Part shown: piece after piece, positions 52,326 to 61,389 of the stretch | Layout: every line of letters begins with the position of its first letter | Position numbering within the stretch: the first letter of the stretch is position 1 | From: an uncultured Gemmiger sp. | GTDB taxonomy: Bacteria > Bacillota > Clostridia > Oscillospirales > Ruminococcaceae | Direction: 5' to 3' | Assembly: GCA_947631565.1 (NCBI GenBank) | Contig: CANRLV010000005.1 | Location: 1-64,000, forward strand | Length of the DNA stretch: 64,000 bases | Position numbers and translations under genes: made by a program | Notes under the pieces: generated by a model | The model's input: the letters and a program-made list of their open reading frames with translations, nothing else | Databases searched by the model: none | Told to the model about the DNA's origin: nothing

Positions 52326-53621
52326 ATGAGAACGAACCGCCGGAGGGATGACTACGACCCGCGCCGCGATGCGCACCGCACCCATGCGGCGCCGCCGTCG
52401 GGGCGCCGCATGGCCTATGACTATGCGCAGGAAGACGACTATGACGACGATGAGGATGACGATTACCCCGACCACCGCCCGCTGTGGCACTGGATCCTGG
52501 GCATCCTGATCGTGGTCGGTTGCGCCGCCGGCATCGCCTGGGGCCTGCAGCAGGCGCTGGGGCTCTATGCCGAGGTGGACGGTTCCAGCTCGCTGGGTGA
52601 CCCGGTCGAGGTGTTCATCGAGTACGGCACCGAGACCCCGGACATCGCCAAACAGCTGATGGACGCCGGCATCATCGAGCATGACTGGCTGTTCAACTAC
52701 TACGCCCGCTACAGCGGCAAGGGCGCCAACCTGCAATACGGCAACTTTACCGTGCAGAAGGGGATGTCGTACAATGACCTGCTGGCTGCGCTGTCGGTGC
52801 AGCAGGTCCACCGCGAGACCATCACCCTGACCTTCCCCGAGGGCACGACCGCCGTCGGCATCGCCCAGATTTTGGCTGAGAATGACCTGTGTGAGGTGGA
52901 TAAGTTCCTGGCCTGCGCCAACGGTGAGGACGGCTCGACCTGGAGCGAGTACAGCTTCTGGGACAAGATCCCCGACACCCCCGGCCGCCTGATGAAGTGC
53001 GAGGGCTATCTCTTCCCCGACACCTACGAGTTCTACGTCGGCGAGAGCGTCAACTACTATGTCGACGTCTTCTACAAGGAGTTTGAAAAGCGCACCCAGT
53101 GGCTGCTCGAGGACATCGAGGCCAAGGGCACGACGCTGAACGACGTGGTCATCCTGGCCAGCTTTATCCAGGAGGAGGGCGGCATCGCCGAGGAGGACGC
53201 CAAGATCTCTGCCTGCTTCCACAACCGTCTTGAGATCGAGAATCCCGAGCTGCGCCCCTACTGCCTGCAGTCCAACACCTGCTGCAACATCATGCAGGAC
53301 ACCGAGAACAACTATCTGTGGAACTCGCCCACGGCCTACTACTATGGCTGGCCGCAGCAGGGGTATATCCCGCAGGACGTGCTGGACGCCTACGACACCT
53401 ACAACAACGCCGGCCTGCCCGCCGGGCCCATCTCCAGCCCCGGCTACGACGCGATGGAGGCCGCCCTCAACCCCGACGAGAGCTTCATGCAGCCGGGCCA
53501 GGAATACTTCTTCTTCGTCACCGGCCACCCGGACAGCGACGTTGCCGGCCAGTATTTCTACGCCCAGACCTATGCCCAGCATCTGCAGAACACCGCCCGC
53601 TGCGGCTGGGCCGTGGAGTAA
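52326..53621 (+). CDS. mltG: Endolytic murein transglycosylase MltG
   Basis: A 431-residue MltG/YceG enzyme. The cytoplasmic N-terminus (about 55 residues) is unusually acidic (DDYDDDEDDDYPD), one membrane segment follows (ILGILIVVGCAAGIAWGL), then the LysM-like and catalytic domains with ASFIQEEGG, which carries the catalytic Glu. MltG cuts new glycan strands and sets their length. The ATG at 52326 has AAGGAG nine bases upstream; the track's ATG at 52320 is too close to that site. Confidence 0.9.
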   Translation: MRTNRRRDDYDPRRDAHRTHAAPPSGRRMAYDYAQEDDYDDDEDDDYPDHRPLWHWILGILIVVGCAAGIAWGLQQALGLYAEVDGSSSLGDPVEVFIEYGTETPDIAKQLMDAGIIEHDWLFNYYARYSGKGANLQYGNFTVQKGMSYNDLLAALSVQQVHRETITLTFPEGTTAVGIAQILAENDLCEVDKFLACANGEDGSTWSEYSFWDKIPDTPGRLMKCEGYLFPDTYEFYVGESVNYYVDVFYKEFEKRTQWLLEDIEAKGTTLNDVVILASFIQEEGGIAEEDAKISACFHNRLEIENPELRPYCLQSNTCCNIMQDTENNYLWNSPTAYYYGWPQQGYIPQDVLDAYDTYNNAGLPAGPISSPGYDAMEAALNPDESFMQPGQEYFFFVTGHPDSDVAGQYFYAQTYAQHLQNTARCGWAVE

Positions 53622-53648
53622 GCCCTGACTTCATGACCGCAAAAGCTT

Positions 53649-53678
53649 GCGCGGGGGCGCCGACAGGCGCCCCCGCGC
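53649..53678 (+). terminator. Hairpin between mltG and the U32 peptidase
   Basis: GCGCGGGGGCGCC-GACA-GGCGCCCCCGCGC is a 13-bp stem without a T-run; the U32 ribosome site AAAAGGAG follows 7 bases on, so read-through is likely. Confidence 0.55.
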
Positions 53679-53699
53679 TGCACAAAAAGGAGCCCTGCC

Positions 53700-54932
53700 A
53701 TGCTGTACCCGCCCGAGCTCTTGAGCCCTGCCGGCGATTTGACGACCCTCAAGTATGCCGTGCTCTTCGGCGCCGATGCCGTGTACTGTGCTTTACCTAA
53801 ATTCGGTATGCGGGCAGCGCCGGTCAACCTTACGCCCGAGGAGCTGGCCGAGGGCTGCGTGTTTGCCCATGCCCGCGGCAAAAAGGTGTACCTGACGCTC
53901 AACACGCTGCCCACCAACGACGAGCTGGCCGAGCTGCCCAAGGCCATGGAGGAGGCCGCGCAGGCCGGGGTGGATGCCTTTATCATCGCCGACCTCGGCG
54001 TGCTGGCGCTGGCCAAAAAGCATACGCCGGACATGGAGGTGCACTTCTCCACCCAGGCCGGCATCACCAACTACGCCGCCGCTGCCGCCGCGTATGAGAT
54101 GGGCGTCAAGCGGGTGGTGCTGGCGCGCGAGCTGAGCCTGGTCGAGATCGCCAAGATACGCGATCGCTGCCCGCCGCAGCTGGAGCTGGAGGCCTTTGTG
54201 CACGGCGCCATGTGCATGAGCGTGTCCGGCCGGTGCCTGCTTTCGAGCTATATGACCGGGCGCAGCGGCAACCGCGGCGAGTGCGCCCAGCCCTGCCGCT
54301 GGAAGTACCAGCTGCTCGAAGAAAAGCGCCCCGGCCAGTATATGGAGATCGGCGAGGACGAGGGCGGCAGCTATATCCTCAACGCCAACGACCTGTGCAC
54401 AGCGCCCTTTATCGACCTGCTCTGCCAGGCCGGCATCGACAGCCTGAAGATCGAGGGCCGCGCCAAGACCTTTTACTATGTCGCCTCGGTCACCAGCGCC
54501 TACCGCCGTGCGCTGGACGCCTATCTGCAGGACCCGGCGGCCGAGGAATTCACCCTGCCGGACGAGGTGCTGGCCGAGCTCAACAAAACGAGCCACCGCC
54601 ACTATTCGCCGGGCTTCTATTTCGGCCGCGAGCAGGCCCTGCAGACGCCCAGCCACAGCTATGTGCGGGAATGGGAGTTCCTGGGCACCGTCGACCGCTG
54701 GCACCACGGCCAGGCCGACTGCACCCAGCGCAGCAAATTCACGCTGGGCGATACCATCGAGGCGCTGCAGCCCGACGGCAGCGTGGTGGAGTGGAAGCCG
54801 GACTGGATCACCGACGAAACGGGGCAGCGCATCGACGCGACGCCCCACCCCATGATGAAATACACCATCCCGTGCCCGCAGGAGCTCATGCCCTGCAGCC
54901 TGCTGCGGATGCGCAAGCATATCGACGGATAA
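53700..54932 (+). CDS. Peptidase U32 family protein (TrhP/YrrO-like)
   Basis: A 410-residue U32 protein with the family motif EAFVHGAMCMSVSGRCLLSSYMTGRSGNRGECAQPCR at about residues 164-200 (quoted here by its landmarks), holding the conserved cysteines. Related proteins are the tRNA hydroxylation factors TrhP/YrrNO in Bacillus, which are encoded soon after mltG (yrrL), as here. Older annotation as a collagenase-like protease is less likely. RBS AAAAGGAG. Confidence 0.88.
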   Translation: MLYPPELLSPAGDLTTLKYAVLFGADAVYCALPKFGMRAAPVNLTPEELAEGCVFAHARGKKVYLTLNTLPTNDELAELPKAMEEAAQAGVDAFIIADLGVLALAKKHTPDMEVHFSTQAGITNYAAAAAAYEMGVKRVVLARELSLVEIAKIRDRCPPQLELEAFVHGAMCMSVSGRCLLSSYMTGRSGNRGECAQPCRWKYQLLEEKRPGQYMEIGEDEGGSYILNANDLCTAPFIDLLCQAGIDSLKIEGRAKTFYYVASVTSAYRRALDAYLQDPAAEEFTLPDEVLAELNKTSHRHYSPGFYFGREQALQTPSHSYVREWEFLGTVDRWHHGQADCTQRSKFTLGDTIEALQPDGSVVEWKPDWITDETGQRIDATPHPMMKYTIPCPQELMPCSLLRMRKHIDG

Positions 54933-54937
54933 CAATG

Positions 54938-54972
54938 CTGACCGCCCGGACATCTACCGTCCGGGCGGTCAG
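54938..54972. terminator. Terminator between convergent U32 and helicase genes
   Basis: CTGACCGCCCGGAC / GTCCGGGCGGTCAG, a 14-bp stem with a 7-base loop, overlaps the last codon of the - strand helicase gene. It probably serves both genes. Confidence 0.7.
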
Positions 54973-57362
54973 TCTGTCTGCCAGAAATCCTGCAATTTTT
55001 GCTGTAAAGCGTCAATGCTTGTCACTGACTGCAGGTGACTCCAGTGCGGCGGCATCAGAGCGCGGTAGGCGGGTGCTGAAAAGCGGTCATCGAGCAGCAG
55101 CACGGCGCCGCGGTCCTGCGGCGTGCGGATGAGCCGCCCCGCCGCCTGCAGCACCTTGTTCATGCCGGGGTAGCGGTAGGCGTAGTCAAAGCCGGCGCCG
55201 CGGGTGGCTTCAAAATAGGTCCGCAGCTGCTCCTGGCGGGCGTTCACCTGCGGCAGGCCGGGCCCGACGACAGCCACGCCGATGAGCCGTTCGCCCGCCA
55301 GATCCACGCCCTCGCCGAACACGCCGCCCAGCACCGCAAAGCCCAGCAGCGTGCCCTGCGGCTGCGGCGCGAAATGGGCCAGGAATGCTGCCCGGCCAGC
55401 CTCGTCGAGACCGCTTTCCTGCTTGAGCGTCGGGAGATCCGGGTACAGCGCGGTGAACCGCTGCCAGATGTCCTCGAGATAGCGGTAGCTGGGGAAGAAG
55501 GCCAGATAATTGCCGGGGCGTGCCGACGCCAGCGCCGCCAGATACCCGGCCACGCGGTCGGCGCTCTGCGCCCGGTCCTTATAGCGCGTGCTCACGTCAC
55601 AGGCACAGAACAGGCCGAGGTTTTGCGGCGGGAAAGGGCTGCGCAGCGCCACGGCCGCCGCCTGCGGCACGCCGCAGATGTCTTTGTAGTAACCGGCCGG
55701 GCCCAAGGTAGCGCTGTAGAGCACCGCTGCCCGCCCGCGGGCAAAGTCCGCCGCCAGAAAGGCCGAGGGGTCGAGGCAGAGCTGGGTCAGGCAGACCTCG
55801 CGGCCGTAAACGGCGGCCTGCAGCGTGTAGTGCTCGTCAAATCCGTCCGCCACGCGCAGCCATTCCCGGACATCGAAATACAATTGCAGCAGAATGGCAT
55901 GGGCCTCGTCCGGGACACGGTGCTCCTCGAGCCATTGCTGCAGCGGCTCGCACAGGCGCTGCAAGGCGGTATCGAACACTTCGTCCCGCTGCGGCCGGAA
56001 CAGCACACGGCCAAAACGGTCATCGCCGGCTCCCTCCGCACAGCGGTGCCGCCATTCGAGAAAGCAGTCGTTGACCCGCCCCAGCGCCCTGTGCAGGCGG
56101 CTCTTGCCCTTGCCAAGGCATTTTTTCGCCGCCGCAAAATCACCCTTGCGCAGGCTGGCGCTGTGCATATCCCGTGCGCGCTCGGGCAGGTTGTGCGCCT
56201 CGTCGACCAAAAACAGATAGTCGCCCCTGCGCTCAAAAAAACGCTGCAGGCGCACCACAGGGTCAAACAGGTAGTTGTAGTCCCCGATGATGACGTCGCT
56301 CCACAGGCTCAGCTCCAGTCCCAGCTCAAACGGGCAGACGGTATACTGCTCCGCCACCGCGCGCAGCGCCGCAGCGGTGAGGGCCGGCGTGTCCAGCGCC
56401 GCCCACAGAGCCGGGCGCAGGCGGTCATAGTAGCCGTTGGCATAGGGGCAGCCGTCGGGGCTGCATTCACTGCCCGCGCAGGGGCATATCTTTTCCTTGG
56501 CGGTCAGGCTCAGGCTGCGCAGGCGCAGGTCCGGCGCGCTGCCCCGCAGCAGGGCCAGCGCGTCCTCGGCGGCGGCGCGGGTGGTGCCGCGGGCCGTCAG
56601 GTAGAACACCGGCCCGGCCACGCCCGCGCCCAGCGCTTTGAGCGCCGGGAACAGCACGCTCATCGTCTTGCCGATGCCGGTCGGCGCCTGGCAGAGCAGC
56701 TGCCCGCCCTGCATGCAGGTTTCGTATACCTTGGCCGCCATCGCCCGCTGCCCGGGGCGGTAGGCATCAAACGGAAAGGTGAGCGCCGCCAGGCTGGCGC
56801 TGCGCGCCGCACGCTCCGCCGCCGCCCGTTTGGCCCAGGGGGCGTACTCGGTCAGCAGGCCGGTCAAAAACGCGCGCAGGTCCGCGGCCGTACAGTCGCG
56901 GGTAAAGGTATAGAGCTGTTCCTCATCGGTCTGGTAGTAGCACAGCTGCACGCGCACGGCGGCAAGGCCCTGCTGTTCGGCGTAGATGGCGGCATACAGC
57001 TGCCCCTGCCCCCAGTGCTCCGGCGCATGGTCGGCGGTGATGTGCTCCGGGGGCAGGGTGGTGGTCTTGATCTCGTCGATGACCGTCACGCCGTCGGCGG
57101 CGGTAAAAATGCCGTCGGCCCGGCCCTCGACCGTGTACTCCACGCCGGCGCAGACCAGGGTCTCCCGCAGGGCGACCTCGGCCTGGTAGTCGGCATATTC
57201 TCGTTTGGCTTGCTTTTGCAAAAGGCGGTGCAGGCGCGCGCCCTCGTTGGCGCGGTCAAAGCCGCCGAAGCGGTCGTCGATGCTGCCGCCGCGCAGCAAA
57301 AATTCCGCCAGCTGCCGCACCGGCAGGGTCACGGCCGGCAGCGTTTCCGGCTTTGGCGGCAT
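54969..57362 (-). CDS. XPD/DinG-type Fe-S helicase fused to a PD-(D/E)XK nuclease domain
   Basis: A 797-residue protein. Residues about 1-180 look like a PD-(D/E)XK nuclease: GRADGIFTAADGVTVIDEIKTT with the D..DEIK catalytic core. Then follows an XPD-like SF2 helicase: Walker A CQAPTGIGKTMS at about residues 228-239, four cysteines (CPC, C, C) in ICPCAGSECSPDGCPYANG at about 285-303 for a [4Fe-4S] cluster, DEAH box LVDEAHNLPERARD, and motif VI QAAGRLIRTPQDRG. It should cut and unwind DNA 5'-3' in repair; the fusion is a known but sparsely studied type. AAAGGAAGTGA precedes the ATG. Confidence 0.85.
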   Translation of the reverse strand: MPPKPETLPAVTLPVRQLAEFLLRGGSIDDRFGGFDRANEGARLHRLLQKQAKREYADYQAEVALRETLVCAGVEYTVEGRADGIFTAADGVTVIDEIKTTTLPPEHITADHAPEHWGQGQLYAAIYAEQQGLAAVRVQLCYYQTDEEQLYTFTRDCTAADLRAFLTGLLTEYAPWAKRAAAERAARSASLAALTFPFDAYRPGQRAMAAKVYETCMQGGQLLCQAPTGIGKTMSVLFPALKALGAGVAGPVFYLTARGTTRAAAEDALALLRGSAPDLRLRSLSLTAKEKICPCAGSECSPDGCPYANGYYDRLRPALWAALDTPALTAAALRAVAEQYTVCPFELGLELSLWSDVIIGDYNYLFDPVVRLQRFFERRGDYLFLVDEAHNLPERARDMHSASLRKGDFAAAKKCLGKGKSRLHRALGRVNDCFLEWRHRCAEGAGDDRFGRVLFRPQRDEVFDTALQRLCEPLQQWLEEHRVPDEAHAILLQLYFDVREWLRVADGFDEHYTLQAAVYGREVCLTQLCLDPSAFLAADFARGRAAVLYSATLGPAGYYKDICGVPQAAAVALRSPFPPQNLGLFCACDVSTRYKDRAQSADRVAGYLAALASARPGNYLAFFPSYRYLEDIWQRFTALYPDLPTLKQESGLDEAGRAAFLAHFAPQPQGTLLGFAVLGGVFGEGVDLAGERLIGVAVVGPGLPQVNARQEQLRTYFEATRGAGFDYAYRYPGMNKVLQAAGRLIRTPQDRGAVLLLDDRFSAPAYRALMPPHWSHLQSVTSIDALQQKLQDFWQTD

Positions 57363-57378
57363 CGGCGGTCACTTCCTT

Positions 57379-58470
57379 TCAGGCAAACAGCTGCCTTTCC
57401 AGCGCCAAACGGATCGCCTCGACGGAGGCAAAGTCGGCGGCAGCGATGTAGTATTTTTCCAGCTCGTCGTGCACGGCCTTGGCGCGGCGCTGCAGGGCGG
57501 CGGTGCGGGTCAGCAGCGCGTCGGCGGTGCGGCGCTGTGCGTTCAGCTCCCTGCGCAGCGCCCGCATTGCCTCGGGGTCCAGAAAACGTCGCATATGCAG
57601 GTTTTTCTGCCCGGCGAAGGTCATCGGGTGCCAGGGGTTCGAGGTCACAAAGGCCAGGCGCAGTTCAGGGAGGATCACGTGGTCGAGCCGGGTCTGGTCG
57701 CTCGCACAGTGGCACAGGATGGCCGCATAGCCGTTGGCACGCGCGTGCGCGGCCAGGATGTCCAACAGGGGGGCCGCCACACCGCAGGGGTCCTGCAGGG
57801 CGTAGACGGTATCGGCCAGCGAGAGCACCGTATCGCGGTAGACGACAAGGCCCTGCGGCGTCGGGGCGCTGAGCAGGCGGTGTTCCCGGGTGCCGGGCAC
57901 GGCGCCGCGGCGGACGGGCATAGTTTTGGCAGCCAGGCGGCGGGCAAAGCGACGCAGCTTTTCGGCGTCCAGCGCCTGCGCCGCCAGGGCCCGGCGCTGG
58001 GTCAGCACACCGCAGGCAAGGGCAAACTGTGCGCCCGCCTGCTGCAGCAGAGAGGCGTTGCGCTTGCCGGCTGTCAGTACGGCCGCACGGTTGGCGGCGA
58101 GGGAACCGTTGTCGAGCGTATCATACAGGCTGACGATGCGCTCGGCGGCGCCGGGATACTTGCAGTCCAGCGTGTGGGGCGCGGTGGCATCAAGGAACAG
58201 CGCCCCAATGTCGGTGAACAGCACGCCGTCCAGGCTGTCCGGGTCGCTGGAGCAATGGATGCGCTCGATGCGGTGCGCACCGCGTGCGGCCGGACGGGCG
58301 GCATCGACCACAGCCAGCCGGCGCATGAAAGTCGATTTGCCGCATCCCGGCCCGGCCTTGATGAGCCAGGCGGTCACGGCCGGGTCGGCGGCGGCCTCCC
58401 GGAACCAGCCGGTAAAGCCGGAAGGGGAGAGCGCCCCCAAAAAGAAATCAACGGTGGGCTTACAGTACAT
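57379..58470 (-). CDS. P-loop ATPase of the PRK06851 kind
   Basis: A 363-residue protein with Walker A KAGPGCGKSTFMRRL at about residues 37-51 and the distinctive IHCSSDPDSLDGV and DATAPHTLDCKYPGA, landmarks I associate with the PRK06851 nucleotide-binding family of Firmicutes, which appears to carry two related P-loop halves. The second half is less clear here. Function is unknown; family members are often near DNA-repair or sporulation genes. Start ATG at 58470 follows AAAGGAGG; the ORF beyond it lies in the intergenic region. Confidence 0.72.
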   Translation of the reverse strand: MYCKPTVDFFLGALSPSGFTGWFREAAADPAVTAWLIKAGPGCGKSTFMRRLAVVDAARPAARGAHRIERIHCSSDPDSLDGVLFTDIGALFLDATAPHTLDCKYPGAAERIVSLYDTLDNGSLAANRAAVLTAGKRNASLLQQAGAQFALACGVLTQRRALAAQALDAEKLRRFARRLAAKTMPVRRGAVPGTREHRLLSAPTPQGLVVYRDTVLSLADTVYALQDPCGVAAPLLDILAAHARANGYAAILCHCASDQTRLDHVILPELRLAFVTSNPWHPMTFAGQKNLHMRRFLDPEAMRALRRELNAQRRTADALLTRTAALQRRAKAVHDELEKYYIAAADFASVEAIRLALERQLFA

Positions 58471-58550
58471 GGCACAGCCTCCTTTACTTCTGGGCAGACT
58501 GCGCCATGCTATGTTTTGGGCGGCCAAAATGCCACCACGGTTATGATCGA

Positions 58551-59132
58551 TCAGCCCTCGCCGGGGGCGTAGGTGTGAAGGCATACCTCGTGGATCTTAT
58601 CACGCAGGGCGGCGAAATCGGCAAAGGCCAGCGGTTTGTTGTTGGGGTTGCGCAGCAAAGCCGCCGGGTGCAGCGTGGCCATGAACAGCGTGCCCTGCTT
58701 CTCAAAAAACTGGCCGTGCTGCTTCATGATGGGGAATTTAGGGTCGATGAGCTGCTGCGCGGCGATGCGCCCCAGGCAGACGACGATCTTCGGCTTGAGC
58801 AGGCGGAACTGCTGGCGCAGCCAGGGCAGGCAGGCCGCCGATTCCTCCGGCAGGGGATCACGGTTCTCGGGCGGGCGGCACTTGACGATGTTGGCAATAA
58901 AAACGTTTTTGCCGCGGTCCAGGTCGATGGCGGCCAGATAATGGTCCAGCAGCTGGCCGCTGCGCCCCACAAAGGGCAGGCCCTGCTCGTCCTCATTGGC
59001 GCCGGGGCCCTCGCCGACGAACAGCACCTCAGCGTCCGGAACGCCCTGCCCGAACACGACGTTTTTGCGCGTCTCGCACAGGCTGCACCTGGTGCAGGTC
59101 AGACATTCCTGCCGAAGGGTCTCAAAATCCAT
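58551..59132 (-). CDS. Uracil-DNA glycosylase, family 4 type
   Basis: A 193-residue Fe-S uracil-DNA glycosylase: N-terminal cysteines CLTCTRCSLCETR (cluster ligands), GEGPGANEDEQGLPFVGRSGQLLD with the family 4 catalytic loop at about residues 40-63, FIANIVKCRPPENRDP, and ATLHPAALLRNP. It excises uracil from DNA. I chose the ATG at 59132 after GCGAGGTG; the longer ORF is a shadow of the next gene's leader. Confidence 0.9.
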   Translation of the reverse strand: MDFETLRQECLTCTRCSLCETRKNVVFGQGVPDAEVLFVGEGPGANEDEQGLPFVGRSGQLLDHYLAAIDLDRGKNVFIANIVKCRPPENRDPLPEESAACLPWLRQQFRLLKPKIVVCLGRIAAQQLIDPKFPIMKQHGQFFEKQGTLFMATLHPAALLRNPNNKPLAFADFAALRDKIHEVCLHTYAPGEG

Positions 59133-59226
59133 GGTACGCACCTCGCTTTGCAATGAATATTTACTTATACAAGCGGAAAGCCGGCCCATACTGCATATAC
59201 TAAAGCAGAACGGGGGTCTGTGGGGG

Positions 59227-59748
59227 ATGGAAACCAACCTTTTGCTGCGCTGCGTCTGCCTGGGCATCGGCATGGTGTCGGGCTGCCTGCTCCCGGGCGT
59301 GCTGGCGCGCCGGGCGCTGCCGAAATATGAGGATCTGGCCGCCGCAGCGGGCGAGAGCTTTGCCGTGCTGCTGGCAGGCCTTGTGTGCGGGGTATGCTGG
59401 CCGTTTGCCGCACAAAAGACCGTCTATTACGGTGCTTTCGGCGCCGCGGCGGGGGCGGCGTTCCCCTTGAACGGCAGGCCGCGGCATAATACCGGGCTGG
59501 CCGCGCTCTGTGTGTGGCTCTGTCTCAGCCTGCCCGTGACCGGGGCGCTGTGCTGCGTGGCAGGCTGGGCGCTGGGGCTTTTGCTGCGGCGCCTGCCGCT
59601 GGGGCTGGCGCTGGCGCCGGTGTTCGCCGTGCCGATCGCCGTCATCCAGTATGACACCGAGTGCGCCGTCATCACGGCGGTGGGGGCGGTGCTGGCGCTG
59701 GCCGGGCGCATCCCGCCGGTGCGCCGGCGGCTGTATCACCTGCCGTAA
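59227..59748 (+). CDS. Small multi-pass membrane protein, unknown
   Basis: A 173-residue protein with five or six hydrophobic segments and little else. Length and layout vaguely recall PlsY, but the GSGN/GGKG catalytic motifs of that acyltransferase are missing, so I leave it unassigned. ATG follows TGGGGG. It ends four bases before the stop of the convergent serine recombinase; its probable terminator (59801-59830) now lies inside that recombinase reading frame. Confidence 0.6.
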   Translation: METNLLLRCVCLGIGMVSGCLLPGVLARRALPKYEDLAAAAGESFAVLLAGLVCGVCWPFAAQKTVYYGAFGAAAGAAFPLNGRPRHNTGLAALCVWLCLSLPVTGALCCVAGWALGLLLRRLPLGLALAPVFAVPIAVIQYDTECAVITAVGAVLALAGRIPPVRRRLYHLP

Positions 59749-59751
59749 CCA

Positions 59752-61389
59752 TCATACCATGCGGCGGGCCGGATTGCAAAACAAATCTGCCGATAAACGC
59801 AAAAGTCCAGCCCTTACGGACTGGACTTTTGTGTTGGTGGAGATTTGGGGAGCTTGTGCGAACCCTTGCCCATCTAAAAATTCTTCTGCATCCGCTATTT
59901 TTTCAAGCGGCACCGTTATGGTGCTGTTCTTCCCGCTGAAAGAAAAGACGATTTTGAGTTTTCCGTCATCGTAGAGATAGACCGCGATCAGGAACGTGTC
60001 GAACAATTTTGCCTGATACTTTTTGTCCTTGACGTTGCCGTCGCGGAACAGTCGAAGGCCGGCGATGATATCCTCACGCGGCGTGTCCACGATTTCGCCC
60101 TCGGTCAGCGTGATTTTGACGGTGAGGTCTGCCCGCTGCTGCTCAAGCTCTTGCAGCCTATCTCTGGTGGTTTCCGTGTAGATGCCCTTCTCGATAGCCC
60201 CCATGATATTCTTGATAGACCTCTGCACGTCGGCAAGCTGGGAGCGGAGCAGCTTTAACTTGGAATCCGGCCGGTGTTCCTTGTTGTAGGCGACGGTACT
60301 GTCCGCGATCCACTCTATCATGTCATCCTGCAGCGCGTAGGTCTTGACGGCCTTGGCGACGGTTTCCTCTATGACCTCGCGCCGGACGTTCGTCTTCCGG
60401 CAATCGCCGCCCGTGCGCTTTGTCTGGCACACATAGTAGTGATGGAGCTTGCCGCTCTTGCCGGTGCCGCTCATGCCGACCATGGGGGCCTTGCAGTGGC
60501 CGCAGAACAGTTTCCCGGTCAAGAGGTAGTCGCCGTATATTCGGTGCCGACCGTTCTGAGGATTCCCTTTCGTGTGTATCACCTCCTGGACTTTATAAAA
60601 AAGCTCGTCGCTTACGATGCGCGGCATACCGCCCTCAATGCGGATGTCGCTGTAGATATAGATGCCGCGGTACCGCTCGTTGCTCACGATCCGGTGGAAA
60701 CTGCCCTTATTCCACTCCCCGCCGAGCCGCGTTTTGATTCCGCGGGCATTGAGCTCGTTGGCGATATCGACGTACGGAACGCCGCAGGCCACCTGGGTGT
60801 AAATCTGCCGGACGACCTCGGCGCGCGGCTCGTCGATCTCTATGACCTGGCCCTTGCCGCTCTTGTACCCGTATGGCAACGAGCAAGCGACCAGCCCCTG
60901 CTTTGCATTGTCACGCAGACCGCGGCGGATATCCTCGGCCATGGCCTCGGAGTAGAACTGGTTGACGTTCATCATCGACCGGGCCGCGAACCGGCCGGCG
61001 GCGGTGTCGTCGAAATCTTCCTCGACGTAGATGACGCGGACGCCGAGATCCTGCAGCCGGGCCTCATTGACAAGGGCCTCGAGCATGTTGCGGCCGATGC
61101 GGTTTGACTTCCAGGAAACAACGTACTTGAACCGGCCCTTTGTGGCGTCGCGCATCATCTTCTGGAAAGAGGGCCGGTTATCGTTGCGGCCGGTCAAGGC
61201 GCGGTCCGCGTAGATCTCCCGGATGCGGATGTTCAAAGACGCCGCCAGCTTTTTGGCGTCGTCGACCTGCTGCTCTATGCTGCGGTCCTTTTGGTTGTGC
61301 GAGCTGTACCGGGCATAGATGACGCCATCGGCCGCGACTGCCAGCTTCTTGCCGCGCTTTGGTTTTTCCGGCGCTTTCGCCTTGGCCAA
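59752..61389 (-). CDS. Large serine recombinase (integrase) of a prophage/mobile element
   Basis: A 545-residue serine recombinase. The catalytic domain starts VIYARYSSHNQKDRSIEQQ (Ser nucleophile in RYSS) with SWKSNRIGRN and RSMMNVNQFYSEAMAEDIRRGLRDNAKQG; the recombinase domain and zinc ribbon (CGHCKAPMVG ... CQTKRTGGDCRK) and a coiled coil follow. It would integrate or excise the element. I prefer the TTG at 61389 after GAAGGGGGTGG. The last 30 residues run over an intrinsic terminator and tRNA-like end, so the C-terminus may be formed by the insertion. Confidence 0.9.
   Translation of the reverse strand: MAKAKAPEKPKRGKKLAVAADGVIYARYSSHNQKDRSIEQQVDDAKKLAASLNIRIREIYADRALTGRNDNRPSFQKMMRDATKGRFKYVVSWKSNRIGRNMLEALVNEARLQDLGVRVIYVEEDFDDTAAGRFAARSMMNVNQFYSEAMAEDIRRGLRDNAKQGLVACSLPYGYKSGKGQVIEIDEPRAEVVRQIYTQVACGVPYVDIANELNARGIKTRLGGEWNKGSFHRIVSNERYRGIYIYSDIRIEGGMPRIVSDELFYKVQEVIHTKGNPQNGRHRIYGDYLLTGKLFCGHCKAPMVGMSGTGKSGKLHHYYVCQTKRTGGDCRKTNVRREVIEETVAKAVKTYALQDDMIEWIADSTVAYNKEHRPDSKLKLLRSQLADVQRSIKNIMGAIEKGIYTETTRDRLQELEQQRADLTVKITLTEGEIVDTPREDIIAGLRLFRDGNVKDKKYQAKLFDTFLIAVYLYDDGKLKIVFSFSGKNSTITVPLEKIADAEEFLDGQGFAQAPQISTNTKVQSVRAGLLRLSADLFCNPARRMV
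59801..59830. terminator. Terminator inside the recombinase 3' coding end
   Basis: AAAAGTCCAG / CTGGACTTTT is a perfect 10-bp stem with A4 and T4 at its edges and a 10-base loop. It probably ends the + strand membrane-protein transcript, and perhaps a - strand RNA lost or altered by the insertion. Confidence 0.7.
59831..59866 (-). other. Possible attachment site: tmRNA/tRNA-like 3' end remnant
   Basis: On the - strand GGGTTCG...CCCCAAATCTCCACCA precedes the hairpin at 59801. This resembles the T-arm and CCA end of a tmRNA or tRNA, but the T-arm does not pair cleanly. Integrative elements often use such ends. The right-hand copy would lie beyond the window. Confidence 0.3.

Noticed and set aside
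59227-59748. PlsY glycerol-3-phosphate acyltransferase
   Set aside because: Membrane layout is similar but the GSGN and GGKG motifs needed for catalysis are not present.
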